Positions 13,680-26,741 of a stretch of 64,000 nucleotides of DNA are shown in pieces. This stretch comes from Chaetorhynchus papuensis (lineage: Eukaryota > Chordata > Aves > Passeriformes > Rhipiduridae). The notes below the pieces were generated by a model, which did not search any database, was not told the origin of the DNA, and saw only the letters and a program-made list of their open reading frames with translations. Positions within the stretch are counted from its first letter, which is position 1; every line of letters begins with the position of its first letter. The DNA lies in NCBI GenBank assembly GCA_013396525.1, contig VWYX01000273.1, positions 124,001 to 188,000 of the forward strand. Direction: 5' to 3'. A program made the translations under genes and the position numbers.

Positions 13680-13972
13680 TAAAATCATTGAATGATTTGG
13701 GTTGAAAGGGACCTTGAAGATCATCTAGTTCCAGCACCCCTGCCATGGGAGGGACACCTTCCTGTAGACCAAGGTGCTCAAAGACCCATCCAGCCTGTCC
13801 TTGAACGCTTCCAGGCATGGAGCATACACAGCTTCTCTGGGCAACCTGTTCCAGTGCTTCACCACCCTAAAAGCACAGTATTTCTTCCTACTATCATGTC
13901 TAAACCCACCTTCTTTTGATTTAAAGCCATTCCCCCTTGTCCTAGATCTACATGTGCTTGTAAAAATGCTCT
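13680..13972 (-). mobile_element. CR1 LINE, short 3' fragment
   Basis: Begins with the antisense 3' end AAAATCATTGAATGATTTGG and GAAAGGGACCTTGAAGATCATC. The minus-strand frame at 13725-13988 retains ORF2 tail motifs SRTRGNGFKSKEGGFR, VVKHWNRLPREAV and LEAFKDRLDGSLSTLV. The fragment stops near 13972, so it is heavily 5'-truncated. The better match of this tail to consensus than in the 12.4 kb copy suggests a somewhat younger insertion (inference by eye). Confidence 0.95.
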
Positions 13973-15112
13973 GTACATGGTTTAGCATGAAAATAGGATA
14001 TGGTGCATGACTGAATTAGAGCATCCCTAATGAAAGGGACTAGTTGAACAGTATCTATAGCATATAACATCTCTGTTGTGTGTGACAGGCTCCTCTAGCC
14101 GAATGCTGGCACTCAGTACTGAAACCAGTCTGGGTTTTATGCCCATCTTCTGCAAGCTCCATGTGAATACTGCATATTGGGAGACATGAAAATTTTTTTG
14201 TTATGCGAACTTTTACTTCTAGGCTGTAATTTTTTTTCCCAATGCCTGGAGCCTATGAGAAAACACAATTTGCTGGAAACAACTCTAAAAGCCTGAGGAA
14301 GTAAGGACTGGAACATACAAATAGTGTGTGTTTAATAAAAGAGAGATGTAGTGTGCTCTTCCAGAAAAAGATTACTGAAGAAGGAAAAGGTCTTTGAAGG
14401 CAGTACTTAATGCAGAGTTGCAGTTTAAACGGAAAAGAGCATAGTGGGAAAGATCAATAAACACGCAGCAAACAACATAAAAAGCCCAGGTTCACAGAAA
14501 TTCAAGGCAGAAGGAGACTTGAAAAATTCTCTAATCCCTGTGCACCACAGCAGATATAACCTTACCAAGCTCCTTCTCCACTGGTGTTTCTCTAACCTAC
14601 AGTTTAAATCTTCCCTTGAAAGATAGCACAACCTGCCTGGTAGGTCTTCCTAGTATTACAAGACCTTTACGATTAGAATTTCTTTTCTTAAATCTCCCTG
14701 TTGTTCTGCTGCAAATTATAATTTTTCCTCCTTTTTTCCTCTGATGCATATCATGAATAATTGAGGAAGATGGTGTAACTAGAATGTGTCACATAGAAAT
14801 AATGTATTCAGTCACTTCGCCGAAGGGAGAATTATAGTCCTCTGTAGGTGACTAGAAAGCCACCATGAGGCTCTGAAATGTGAGAACCTTTGAAGAAAAT
14901 GGTTGATCATTTTCTTCATAATGAAGAAATACATTTGAGATGCTTAAAATAACTATTTGTCTAGCCCCTCAAGCACTCTGCTCTTCAAGCCCTGTCTGTC
15001 TTCTGCAAAGATTTTTCACTAAGTAGTAATGCACTGGATATCCCAGTCACATGGAGAATTGTTACAAAGCCAGATATTGTCATTATTGATAAAAAAAAAG
15101 CCTACTGTGTCA
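13973..15112. other. spacer with possible very old CR1 remnant
   Basis: Around 14495-14760 the plus strand has a layout reminiscent of an old antisense CR1: CACAGAAATTCAAGGCAGAAGG, then CTTCTCCACTGGTGTTTCTCT, then TTTCTTTTCTTAAATCTCCCTG and a pyrimidine-rich end. Identity is too low by eye to assign a family. The rest is unrecognised. Confidence 0.3.
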
Positions 15113-15713
15113 CACAATCTGGTCCAAACTCACAGATAAAGCAGGTTTGCCTAGAGCAGGTTGCACAGGATCATGTTCAGGCAGGTTTTGAATATCTCCA
15201 GAGAAGGAGATTCAACAACCTCTCTGAGCAGTCTGTTCCAGTGCTCTGTCACCTTCAAAGTAGAGTTTTTTCCTCATATTCAAGTGAAACTTCCCATGTT
15301 TCCATTAGAAGTCATCTCTTCTCCCAGATGAACAGGGCCCAGCTCTCAGCATTACTTCATAGAAGAGATGTTCCAGTCCTCTAATCATCTTCACAGCCCT
15401 CCACTGGATTCACTCCAGGAGTTCCATGTCTTTCTTGTCCTGAGGAGCCCAGAACTGGACACAGCACTCCAGATGTGGCCTCACTAGGGCTGAGTAGGGT
15501 GGGAGGATCACCTCTGTTAATCTGCTGGCAATGGTCTTCCTAACATACCCCAGGATACCACTGGTCTTTTTGGCCACAAGGACACATTGCTGGCTCATGG
15601 ACAGCTTGTTGTCCACCAGGACCCCCAGGTCCTTCTCTGCAGAGCTGCTTTCCAGTAGATCAATCCTGAACCTGTACTGATGCATGGGGTTATTCCTCCC
15701 TAAGTGCACAACA
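15113..15713 (-). mobile_element. CR1-Y-like LINE fragment with ORF2 C-terminal frame
   Basis: The plus strand follows the antisense CR1-Y pattern: GCCTAGAGCAGGTTGCACAGG, TTTTGAATATCTCCAGAGAAGG, CTGTTCCAGTGCTCTGTCACC, then TCCAGATGTGGCCTCACTAGG. A 99-codon minus-strand frame (15410-15709) encodes part of the ORF2 C-terminus, including SSAEKDLGVLVDNKLSMSQQ, GYVRKTIASR and ALVRPHLE. The extreme 3' end is degraded (the TCTATGAT repeat is not visible) and the 5' end is truncated near 15713. The part normally coding for endonuclease and catalytic reverse transcriptase is absent. It is a dead fragment, though its reading frame is better kept than in the other copies. Confidence 0.95.
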
Positions 15714-18700
15714 GGACTATTGCAATTATTATTCCAATAAGGTGTCCTTCCATTTTCATATCCATGACTTTTTTACTCTAACAACTCATATGTGTTTCTG
15801 TAATGAGTAAATGCCCATCATCTTGTCACAGACTTCTTGTCATCTTCTCTCTCTGAGGATGTCTGTCACCACCAGTTAGTGGTGTGTCCCTTTAAGTTAC
15901 ATTCACCAAATGAAGCTGGTGAATGGTGGAAGCAATGGGGAGTCCAAGATTCAGCAGTAGACTCCAAAGGGATATGATAGGACTGAAAGAGGATAGGCAA
16001 TCACAGTGGAAAGATCCATCCTTCCCCCTTAGAAAAAGATTATTTATTCAAGAGTAGCCAGAGAAATGTCTGTTCAGATTGGAGTGGCTAATAAATACTC
16101 TGAGCCTGTTAAAAGCTAAAACTTGCCTAGTGAAATAGAGTGGCTTGAGTTGCCCCCTTGCAAGGCAACAGAAAATGCCACTGCACCCAAAAGTGGCAGC
16201 CAAAAGCCCCATGGACACTGGGTTTTCTTCTGCTACAGAAGCTGAACCTGTGTCTCTGCTGCTTCTGGGGAAATTAGAGGGGCTGGGGCAGCAACTGCTG
16301 CTTCTGGAAGGAACTGAAACTCCCTGGCAGCAGCTGCTTGGCAAAGCAAACAATGAAACAGCTCTGGCAAAGAGTTCTGTAGCCACTGTTTTTTATAGGC
16401 TCCCTTCCTCCCCAGCAGTCTGCTTTGCTGTGAAACTCTGCCCTGTCTAAACCTAGAGCTGGCTGGGAAAAGGAGCCCACGCATGACCTGGGATTGAGAA
16501 GATCATATATCCAAGATGTAATTAAGTGAACACATTCCATCTGCTATGGTTAGAAGGGACAGCTCCAACCCAGCTGCATTTCATTCTGATCTACTCATTG
16601 CAGATCTGGATTTTGCTGAGAGATTCCACTAAGCATTGTGTACATCTGCTTTAAACAATCTTCAGGAAATAAATCATTTACAATTTGCACTATTCCATTA
16701 TTATTCCTCCTCACTGCCTTTCTGACTCCCTAATGTCTGCAGTCATAACTCAAAAGTCCCACTGTGGCAGGCAATGAAGAAATCATCCCTGCCTGAAAGA
16801 ATTTACCATCTAAATATTTTCTCATTGAAATCAGGAGCAAAATCTGATAGACGAAAAGCTTCCTTTCTCCATGGAAGCAAACAGGGGAATAACAGAGAGC
16901 ATGAGGAAAGGACAGACCATTACCATTAGCAGGACAGTCTTTCTGTGTCTTGCCATTGTTTCAACCCATTGGCACAATACCTAAGTGTTCCATACATTTC
17001 AGTAAGGTATACCCACAGCATCTTTCACCCCTTTCTCAAGACTTTCTTCATTGTCAGTGCTCTTCTGAGATTAATGTTTTTACATTTCATCCTTTCTGTG
17101 ATTTTTCAGTTTCTATTGTTCCTTCATGCACAAAGACCCAACCACATGAGATTCAGGACACTAACTGGTGATGATGGTAAGGGAAAAAACAAGCAAACAA
17201 AACCCATCAAGTTAAAGGCCAGCAGCATAAACAGCACAGAGAGCTGTTTCCTCCAGGACATAGGTGTTCTGGCTCCAGCACACAGAATGGAATCCAAATT
17301 ACAGGTAGGACAATGTGTTTGAAGTCTTGATCTCTGCCACACGTCCACCTCTGTCTTACAGGAGGGGTTAGCAGCTATGACATAAGTGCAATGGCACATT
17401 AGGAGGAAGCCAACGTCAGCTTCTGGCTCCCAAACCAGATGCTGTTGATGCTGCACAGCATTTAAATTTTATGGATTTCCACTAGCACATACACAATCAA
17501 CAGGGAAAAGAAAAACAGAAATGAGACAATTCTCTGACTGATCTATGTCTTTTAGGTCACTAAATAAGGCTAGGAAATACTGGGAGAGATCCTGAAATAG
17601 AGAGAGCTCATCCATGAAATTGATAAAGCAGAACTGTTCCTACCTGAAATACTTGTAACATAAAACTTCTAGAGGGAGAAGATACATACGTACACAGAGG
17701 TGCACACACAAGAAAGGTATTAAAAAAATTAGTGATAGGTTAAAAATGTTTCTCCTATCTGCAGTTTATTCATCTCCAGTGGATGTAGGCCCTCTGTGTT
17801 ATGGCGAAATAGCTGCCCTGACACACATGGTCTTGCTAAGGCTGCAGAAGTGGTTTTTTAAACTTGGCTAGCTTAAGAAAAAAGTACTCTATCTCTAGTC
17901 ACTCTCTGGCAAAGTGCAGTATATCTAATTTTGTAAATTCCAAAACACACTGTACACCAAAGTACTTGTAGGTGTAAAGGAGAATGTCAGGGATGAGTCA
18001 AAGATTAATACCTAAATTATAAAGTGTGAAATGGGAATTGCAGTCTTAAATATCATGTTAAGAACGAGGAAGTATTTACCTAGTCTAAAGCACTACTTGC
18101 ATTGTAATGGGCAAAATGTTGCTTCTTTTAGTTACAGGGGATTCTTTAATAGTCCCAGGCTTGAGCAGGAGGATGCATAGGGCGGAGGACAATTTGATGA
18201 GACCTTTACAAACTTCAGCAGAACTCTTATTCATTGCAGCACTCACTTTAGTCATACCTACTTCCACTGCTCTGCAGAACAAGGATGAATTTAGCATGGT
18301 ACTTAGGTGCTTAGAAAAATAGATGCTTGGCTAGTTTATTTCCTTCAAACATACCACTTCTTCCATTATTGCACCGCAAGATTGTCAGATGAAGTTTTCC
18401 ACTTTGACCAATCTGCCCCTTCAGGTACTTCATTGTCCTGTTTTTCATCCATCCTTACAAAATTTTCTTTTGCTTTCTTAAACAAACAGACACCTTACCA
18501 GTAATCTTAAGAAACAAACACAAAAAAGCCCTCTTGTGATGCTGTTAGTGCTTCCTGCTTTTTCATTTTTATCTCTTGCCTCTTACATTCAATTGTCAAC
18601 TCTGCGTCAGGATCACTTCTTTCCTGTGTGCATAGTCCTAAAAACATACAGGGAGCTTTTAGATGCTTGGCTAAAAATTCCCACTAAATAGAGCATAAAA

Positions 18701-20870
18701 GACTGGAGTTTTAATCAGCTTGTCATTTTCTCACTGTCACTAAGCACAACACCTGGTAAAGGCTCGAGGATATTTTTTTTAAAACATAGTTGAAGAGACA
18801 GTAACGATGTCTCATTTGATTCGAAGGCTAACATGTGGAAGCAGTTCTAACAACACTCAAATCCAAGTTTCAGCTGATTCTTGGAGCTTTACCAACTAAC
18901 TTCTATTTTAATAATCAGTGCCCAGTGAGTCCAGTGCTGCTCAAACCACCTCATGCTTCAGCAACTGATACTTTGCACTGCTCATTAGCGGGTGACAAAT
19001 AGGATACAAAAATAAATCTTTGGGAAGCAGACTTAAATAGACTTCTCAATTGGTTATAGAGAACCCTGCCAAAAAGTGACTTTATTTTTATTAAAAGAAA
19101 AATAGGTTCATCAGAGAAATAGTTCCAGAGACCAGACTTCTGAAAACCCTGCTTTTTAATCAGTTAAAAATACTGAATAGCTACACACATACATATTCTT
19201 AGTAGAATCTACTAAACATCAGTTCTTGACATCAGCCAGCTCAGACTTACTGCACTCCCAAGTAACCATTTTGTATTTTAGCATCTTCAACAAGTCTTAA
19301 GATGACTTTAGCTCTATTCTTGACTGTTTAGTCCTCTGCTTATCAGAACATAATTACTAAAGAATTTAACCAGAAACAGAGATAAGAAACCTACAGGTAA
19401 GTTACTGTCCTTGTGATTCCCCTAAATCCTTGTTAAAGTCAGACTATGTTTATGGCAGAAGGCTCAAGGTCTCCTTCATGCAGCTTTTCCTCTGTAGTTT
19501 GTCGTGTTTTCTTTCTATCTGTTTCTTATATTATAGATACTTGGGCACTTACTTCGCCAGCTCTTAATGCAACTTGCTTCATCTAATATGTGGTTGGGTC
19601 AGATAAATAGCCCTCTAGATACAACTCTATTTACCAAATCTCTGCTATAAAGACTGGCATATAAGGAAAACATAGAGAATTTCTTTCTATAAAGAAAAGC
19701 AACTAAATAAACTGAATTGATACTCAGAACATGTAAATGAAACCCAGAAAGTAAAGCTAACTGAATGCCTGCAAGGATGCAGACTGCTGCACTTTGAATA
19801 TACTAAAATACAGAATATTTACAAGAGCCCTGGCAAAGGAAGGTGTTGCAACTCTATAAACTTCAAAATCTAAAACTTTACATCATCAGTCTGAATGCTT
19901 TACTATGATTTTACTAAACAGCCTAGCACATCTAGCCATTACTGCACTCGGTGATGAGTATGATAGTCAGTCCTAGAAAACCTGGTAGAACAAGCACTGT
20001 GTTACAGAACAGAATCACTGTGGTTGAGTAATCTAATGGCAGCAGCAGAGATGGTCACTAAGTTAATTTTTGGGATTCTGCTTTAAGCCTATGCCAATAG
20101 TTATTGCTGAGCATCTCACAAACAAGCTAGTTCACAGTATAATATTCTCAGCAATTAATGAGTTAGCACCTGTATAATTACAAGAGCTCAAATATTTCCT
20201 TTTTTTTTTGCAACTGTGCCAACTACAAACTCATAAATGCTATCAAAACCTGTCAGCATCTTACTGAGGGGGCAATCCACAGTGAGAACTAAAGAAAATC
20301 GAGGTATCCAAGCTTTATTCAGGTGTTGCAATAAATGGTGGCAAGATAACTAATATGAACAACCATGTTAAAGGAAAATTTTTCAAAATCTGTATAGCCA
20401 ATTTCAATTTTATTGTTTTCAGAAACAGAAAGAGGACTGAAACGCCAAGTAGTTAGAAAAAAGAACATGGACTGGAATCTAATGTTAGTAGTGACATTTC
20501 TACAGCAGTGTCAAGGGAATTTTAGATCTCTGAAAGAGGTCAAAGTCACCAAGATAAAAATTTCAGCCTGTGAGAAATTCTTGCAAAAAGAGTGATAGAA
20601 ATTACTCCTGGTGAGATTTTCTCAAATGGGAAGGCATGATGTGAAACAATTAGATTGATTAACTTTACATGAAGTGTGGCTTCTAGTAAGACTTGGGGAC
20701 AGCAATAAGTACCTGTATCATAAATAAATGCCAATAATAAAGAACCCGAGAGAAAACCTTTAGCACTCTCTGTCTGCAGGTAGGAAATGCAAGAGATCTC
20801 CATATAGAGAGCTGCGGGGATTAGTCACAGACCATTTCAGATATCGGCTCTCACAAATATCTAATTTTTA

Positions 20871-20916
20871 GGCAGACCCATAGTGAAGTAGGGGCAGACC
20901 CACTCTAGTGAAGTAG
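20871..20916. repeat. imperfect tandem duplication
   Basis: GGCAGACCCA followed by TAGTGAAGTAG (20871-20891) is repeated as GGCAGACCCA plus a CTC insertion and TAGTGAAGTAG (20893-20916). The two copies differ only by the 3-base insertion. Confidence 0.9.
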
Positions 20917-23699
20917 CAATTCACTCTACTTTTCTTCCTTAGCTCTGACATACAGGGAAATTTGATGTTCATATTTGTAAATGGGTCCTATCATTTTTAG
21001 TTAGGGGGGAAGAAAGCAGACTGGGATTTTATACCTGAGAATTTTGTGTGACTGTGTATGCCTCCTTCCTTCTCACCCCCAAAATACCAAGACTGGCAAA
21101 TTGGGATAAAAATTCAGATGAGTATTCAGAGTGTCATGTGGAAACCCATTATAGCATTAAAAGAATATACCTTACAGCCATTAGCAAAAGGTTGCCTCTG
21201 CTGGCAACTCTCAATATGTGTTTGGAGTAGTTAAATTAACCTTCAGGACAGGACTTCTGAATCTGACTCTTTAAAGTACGATTCTTCAAGAACTGAATAT
21301 CTAATTTTCCCTTCCTCTTCTTTTTGCCCTTCTCCTTCCTTTTTAGCATGCTCTCATCAAGTCTTCTGCTTCCTGTCAGCAATTAAAAGAGTTCCAGATG
21401 AGCAAGGGTCTGCTTCAAATGATTTGCCATGTTAAAAAGAAGAAGAAAGTGTTACTAAACTCTTTCTAGGAATGGAAAATTTGATTTTTTTTTTGTTCAC
21501 AAATAAAAAGCAAAAGTATTAAAAGAGGAGAAAAAAAATTTCCAGTTCCTCATACGCTGATGAAACAAAAAAGTTCAGAGAATGCTAGGTATGGATGACC
21601 TTAAAGAAAACAGTAATGAGAAATAAAAATAAGTGTGGATAATTTTCATATTAGTCACAATAGAAACCTGAAAAAAAAAGTCATAATCTAAGTGTATCTC
21701 AGATTTTGTATTTAGTTATAGAAACTGAGCTTTTGCTGGAACAGCACTCTTTACTTGCTTCAGAATAACTGAGGATAAACAGAAACAGAGAGAATTAAAT
21801 GCATTTCACTTCCCTGATTCTGAGTTTGGTCTACACACTGCATAATTGCATTTTGGCCTGAAAAATATATTAATATCTGGAAATGTATAAGAGCCTTCTT
21901 TGCTTCTATCATCAGCAAAGTAGGTTATCACTAGTTTTTAGATAACAAGTATTTTTGCTGCATGAAGTATGCTGAGACTTTATTTAAAACTTGTTCTCTT
22001 TTCTATTCTATTATCCTGGCCTGTGACAGCTCCCTATTTAATGTCCCTGTTTCATAGGCTTCATCTTGATGACAACAACATGCGAGGGAGATTTAGATAG
22101 CCAAGTGGATTCATTGACACTTATTATTAACACAGCCTATACCAAGTGAAGTTTTAGGTAATTATTTCAATATTTGCTACATTGCTGTTATGATAACAAC
22201 TAAGAACATATTCAATCTCTGCACTGTTTGACAAATGCAGCATTTTAAATTGAATGTTGCTTTTCTTTAATAAAATATGCATACATCGTCTCTATTACCA
22301 GTATTACTATAGCACATCTCTCCTGGTTCTCCCTTTCTTATTCTAAATTTTTTGCTTGGTATTACTGAGAAGCATCAATACTTCTGCAAAAGCTGATCAG
22401 CATGCAGTGACTTGATAGACATGTTGGAAGGCAGAACTAACAAATTTCCAGCATACAACTAGATTATGCATTTCTCTGTGCATGCAAAAAGCCATCGTTG
22501 TTCACGTACCTCTGATACTTCTGTCAACATCTGTTCACAGAAGTGGCTATTGGCATGCACTTATCTGAGAATCATTATGCAAATATATGCAACTGCGGTG
22601 GAAGAAGTCCCTAGAAGATTTGAACAAACCCATTTTATCAGAATAAAAATGTTGAGGTGACTGACAGGTCCATTGTCACAGCCCTTACAGAAGCTGGCTG
22701 CCTGCTTTTTCCACTGTTAAAGCAGACTATTATTTGAGTACAAGAATTATTACTGTGAACATAGCAATTCCCAGTTCTGGTAACATTTTGCTTGATCCTG
22801 TTTCATTGTAGAGCAGTGTTGTATGTTCTCAGGGAAATCAGGCCTGGACAATGAAGGTAATAGTGAATTTAAAGTGATTGTGCCATTCACCAGAAAGGAC
22901 AGGCCCATTATTGTTAGACACTGTTCAGGACACCAAAGAAGAATCCTAAAATGATACCCTTAATTAAAATGAACTCTCCTTTTATACTCATGGAGGTATG
23001 CAAAAGACAAATTGGTGTGGTCCAGATGATGCCTTCTTAGCTACTTGATAATGGTGCTGGTTCAGATGTTTGTGACAAAGGCCCAACCAGGATAGCTGAT
23101 GAAATGCAGTACTCCCTAGTGTCTGACTGGCCTGAGCTAAACTGCTTAGAACAAGAGGCATTGCCAAAAGTGTTCTTTGCAACAATGACGTTCTCAGTTA
23201 TTACCCCCTTCCTGCAGCTTTTCCAAGAGCCACACATTAGCAGGTGAGTTTGAGGCTGGAGTGAGAGTTTTATTTGCTATTCTATATCCTCACTTGACAT
23301 TGGAGGAGAAAGAACTGGTGTTCTATAGTCTACAGCTGTCTACCTCCAAGGTTTTGGTAGCTCATACAAGTACACAGGCAAAAGGTTGACAGACACATGG
23401 TTTTTGCTATGTCTTCCTCCCTCTTAACAGTGTATGCAACATAAAGCTCAGTTTTTCCCAGCATTTCGTCTTTGCCATGGCTGCAGCAGACAGAGTAATG
23501 AGGGAAATTCTACTGTTTACTTTGAGATGGAGGGACATGTACTGAGTCCAGTAACACAGAGAATTCTATGTCCTAAAATGCTGCATGACCACTGCAGACC
23601 AAAGAGTGAGCAATTCCTTAACCCCTACCTCTGCTCTATCTTTAAAAAAGTGAAAGGCTGCTACTGTGGATGCTAGTTTTTCAGTTCCAACATTAAAAC

Positions 23700-24130
23700 A
23701 ACTTGTTTAGAGATCCTGCTTGATAATGAGTCAGCTGCTTCTACACTGCACATTGTACATACAAGCATAAGTTATCTTGCCTTCCCATCATACCCTGTCA
23801 AACAACAGGGGGCTAAAGCTGTAGCTTAAGACACGGGCTTAAGCAAAGGCAGCCCCCCACTTTAAAAAGCAGATTAAGCACGCGACAGATGCTTTGCGAT
23901 AATTTATGAATAGCGTACGTTGACCTGATTTTTATGATGCTGATTGTATGATTATGTTGGCTTGATTTAATTAGAAGGCACAGACAAAGCCTGAAATACT
24001 TGGTAAATACAAGCTACCCACTGATAAACACCCTTGGGTCAGTTTGAATTGTCAGCTGCAGAGAGCCTATTTCTGGGCTCCAGGCAAGCTGCTGGAATAT
24101 CTTTGGTTGGTTTGAATGCTGAGATTTAAA
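23700..24130. promoter_or_regulatory. candidate conserved noncoding element / enhancer
   Basis: The core at about 23870-24010 combines retained CpGs (CACGCGACAG, TTGCGATAAT, AGCGTACGTTG) with AT-rich homeodomain-type cores: ATAATTTATGAAT, TTTTTATGATG and TTTAATTA. A TGAGTCAGCTG string (AP-1/E-box-like) lies near 23728. This mixture is common in vertebrate developmental enhancers. There is no open frame of note. Conservation cannot be tested from one sequence, so the call is an inference. Confidence 0.28.
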
Positions 24131-24766
24131 CAACTCTAGTGACTATGCAAAGGACACATGAGCAATATGCTGTAAAGTCAAGTGGGTTGTCATAGAGGGT
24201 CAACTGTTGAAGGGAATTTATTTCACCCTACCCCCATGACACCTTGGGGAAAAAAAATATTCTGGCAAGGCAAAACATCTAAAGTCAATTTTCCCTGCTT
24301 GTTTTCCTCTCTACTGTTTTAGGACAGCTGCATGTTCAGGATAAATCTGCAAGCGCCTACAGTCTCAGGGACTCACAAAGTATTGCAGCCTTTGGCTCGG
24401 AGGGTATGGAAATCCTAATATTCTACAGCAAGTAAAGACACAAACCCTTGCATGAAGGGACTGAGCTCAGAGGCACCAGATGTAGCTGGCTCGAGTTATA
24501 AGCAGCAGCTTAAAGTTTCATGATTAAAGTAATCTGCCCCTCACATATGGAAACTTTGAATGCATTCATAAATGTGAGATAATCAACAGGAGTTCATTTC
24601 CTTGCTGTTGATCTGGTATTGTAGAAGACTTCCTATGGGGCAAGACCACCTGGGGAATCCTGCACAGGGAAAGAGGGACTCATGGTTCCACAGCTCCTAA
24701 CCACTAGGGAGAAAACATTCTACTATGGTATGTCAGAACATTTTTATCTCTTTGTGACCCAGACAG

Positions 24767-24885
24767 GGACCTGTTAGGATATGATGAGGTTTGACATCCT
24801 CATAGCTGAGCTTCTGTGTGAAACAGCCTGTGCTCGGGGCAGGGGAGTGAAGACAAGCAAAGAAGAAAACAGAATACATGCCCAG
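24767..24885 (+). other. exon-like segment with consensus donor (candidate)
   Basis: A pyrimidine-rich stretch TTTTTATCTCTTTGTGACCCAG with AG at 24762, and again at 24766, precedes the segment. A perfect donor CAG|GTAAGT starts at 24886. An ATG at 24781 opens a frame to the donor (starting MMRFDILIAELLCE), preceded in frame by TAG at 24775-24777. If real it would be a first coding exon or a noncoding-RNA exon. I do not recognise the peptide. Consensus splice pairs of this spacing occur by chance in tens of kilobases. Confidence 0.12.
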
Positions 24886-26700
24886 GTAAGTTCCTCCTCA
24901 GTTTGCAACTGTGAGGGACACTTCAACACACAAACCCAGAAGTACCCTGGGTCCCATAACACAGAGAAAGTCAGTGGAGTTCTTCATATGGCAAAGTTCC
25001 CAGCCAGTTCAATGGGGTCAGTAGTTCCCCTGAGAACTTTTGATATTTCTGCCATTGCTTCTTCTAACTTACCTCATCACAAGACCCTTTTGCCTGCATA
25101 GTGATGTTCAATCTCCTGCAGTCAGTGAACATGTACCCCTGGTACATATAAGAAGTTTGACCTTCAGCCTTATCCAGACTTCTGTGTTCATCACTGCATT
25201 AGTCCATGACAAATAGCTCCACTCAAACATTCCCTTGCTCCACCATCACAGACTGATGCCTTACTGCTGACATTGACACTCTGCCTCTCTTGCTGCTCTG
25301 CTCACTCAGAGTTATCCATTTGCCAGAATAACCTTTCTAAGTCTACATATACCCTGACATTTGAAGGATTGTGCAGGGCAGGAGGTTATACAGGTAAAGT
25401 GCTACTAATGTTTCCTGCAACATCCTGATCACAGCTGGACAAAATTTTTGTTTGAAATGAGAAGGATTCTATACAGAGTTACAGAATTTCTTTTTTTTTT
25501 TGAATTTGGGTCAATTTTACCAAAATGTTTATTCTTAAAAGTAGCTGTTATTTGGCTGGGGGTTGCATGACATGAAAAAAAGGTAAAAACTTTGTACTTG
25601 GACATTTTTGATAGCAAGGTTATTTTGCTTTTTAAGCACAAAACAACTTATCCATTTAAAATTACTATCAAAAAGTATTTAAAAATTATTCAGAAAACTC
25701 AAATTTAAAATTTCCCTTTGTTTCAGACCAATCAAGACAACTCTTCACCACAAGTGGTTCTTTTTAGTCCTTAATTCTATGATTTTCCATTTAAATATTC
25801 ATCATCTCAAATCAAAATGACTTCTTTCTCTTCCTATGTCTGTCAGAAAACCTTCTTCCCATTCAGGACCCAATTAAAAGATTATTTAAACATGCCCTTA
25901 ATTCTGAGACTGAGTTAAATACATGTTCATATTCTCCACTGAATAACTCTGAATGGCAGGTATGCTGAACTGCTAAACCTCTCCAACCCTTTCTTCTCTT
26001 CAGCTTTTCTACATAGGACTTTTCTTCATTGCTCAGTGGGAAAAAGAATGGCAGCATGTTAGAAATTGAGAAGAAGTTTCATACATTCAAAGGTGCTGCT
26101 CCTGACCTTTTGTCCAGCAGAGAGAGAAAATAAAGCAACATCTACAAAACTTCTGTGTTTGGAAATAACATAAGTTCTCTTGGACACCTGATAGGTTCTT
26201 CCCCTCCCATCTTCCTGAAGAGGTATTATTTTTGATCTAAAGACACAGAAACAAGGACTGAATAAAAACCAACAGAACAAACATTTAAAAATGGGGTATT
26301 GTCCTTAAAGCATCTAACCAATTAAATTACCATTATTTCCCCTCCCCCAGCCTTACTGGATATAACCAAACTCACACTGAAGTCCAGTACTTCATTTTTC
26401 TGTAGTTCAAACACGTTTCAGAACAGACTAGGCTCCATTTGTATATACATATATTAAAAAAAGAACACATTTCACTTAAAAACACCCTCCATGTTTCAAG
26501 CTGCTTATATGTTATACATACACAAACATTTCACACATCAGGGGAACAAGCACGCAGAACCAACCCCAAGCAGTTAACTCCTAGCGCCCTTCCTTTGTTC
26601 AGCTCCCACAAATTTCTGCTGCTGGTGGGTGTAAGTCTTTTGAACTTCTTGAAAGAAAGAGAAAACTGTAGCTCAGTGTGTTTAACCGTGTTCTTTCCAG

Positions 26701-26741
26701 GGCTGCAGGCAGAACTTGAGAAGGAGCAATGTGAACGGGTG
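26701..26741 (+). other. micro-exon-like segment (candidate)
   Basis: A good acceptor (TGTTCTTTCCAG, ending at 26700) and a good donor (GTGAGC at 26742) bracket 41 bases. They read LQAELEKEQCERV in the one long local frame, a charged helical-looking peptide. The length is not a multiple of three. No partner exon is visible and no family is recognised. Confidence 0.12.

Noticed and set aside
16540..16710. Possible ancient CR1 (TTAGAAGGGACAGCTCCAAC)
   Set aside because: Only a short stretch resembles CR1 and the following order does not match.
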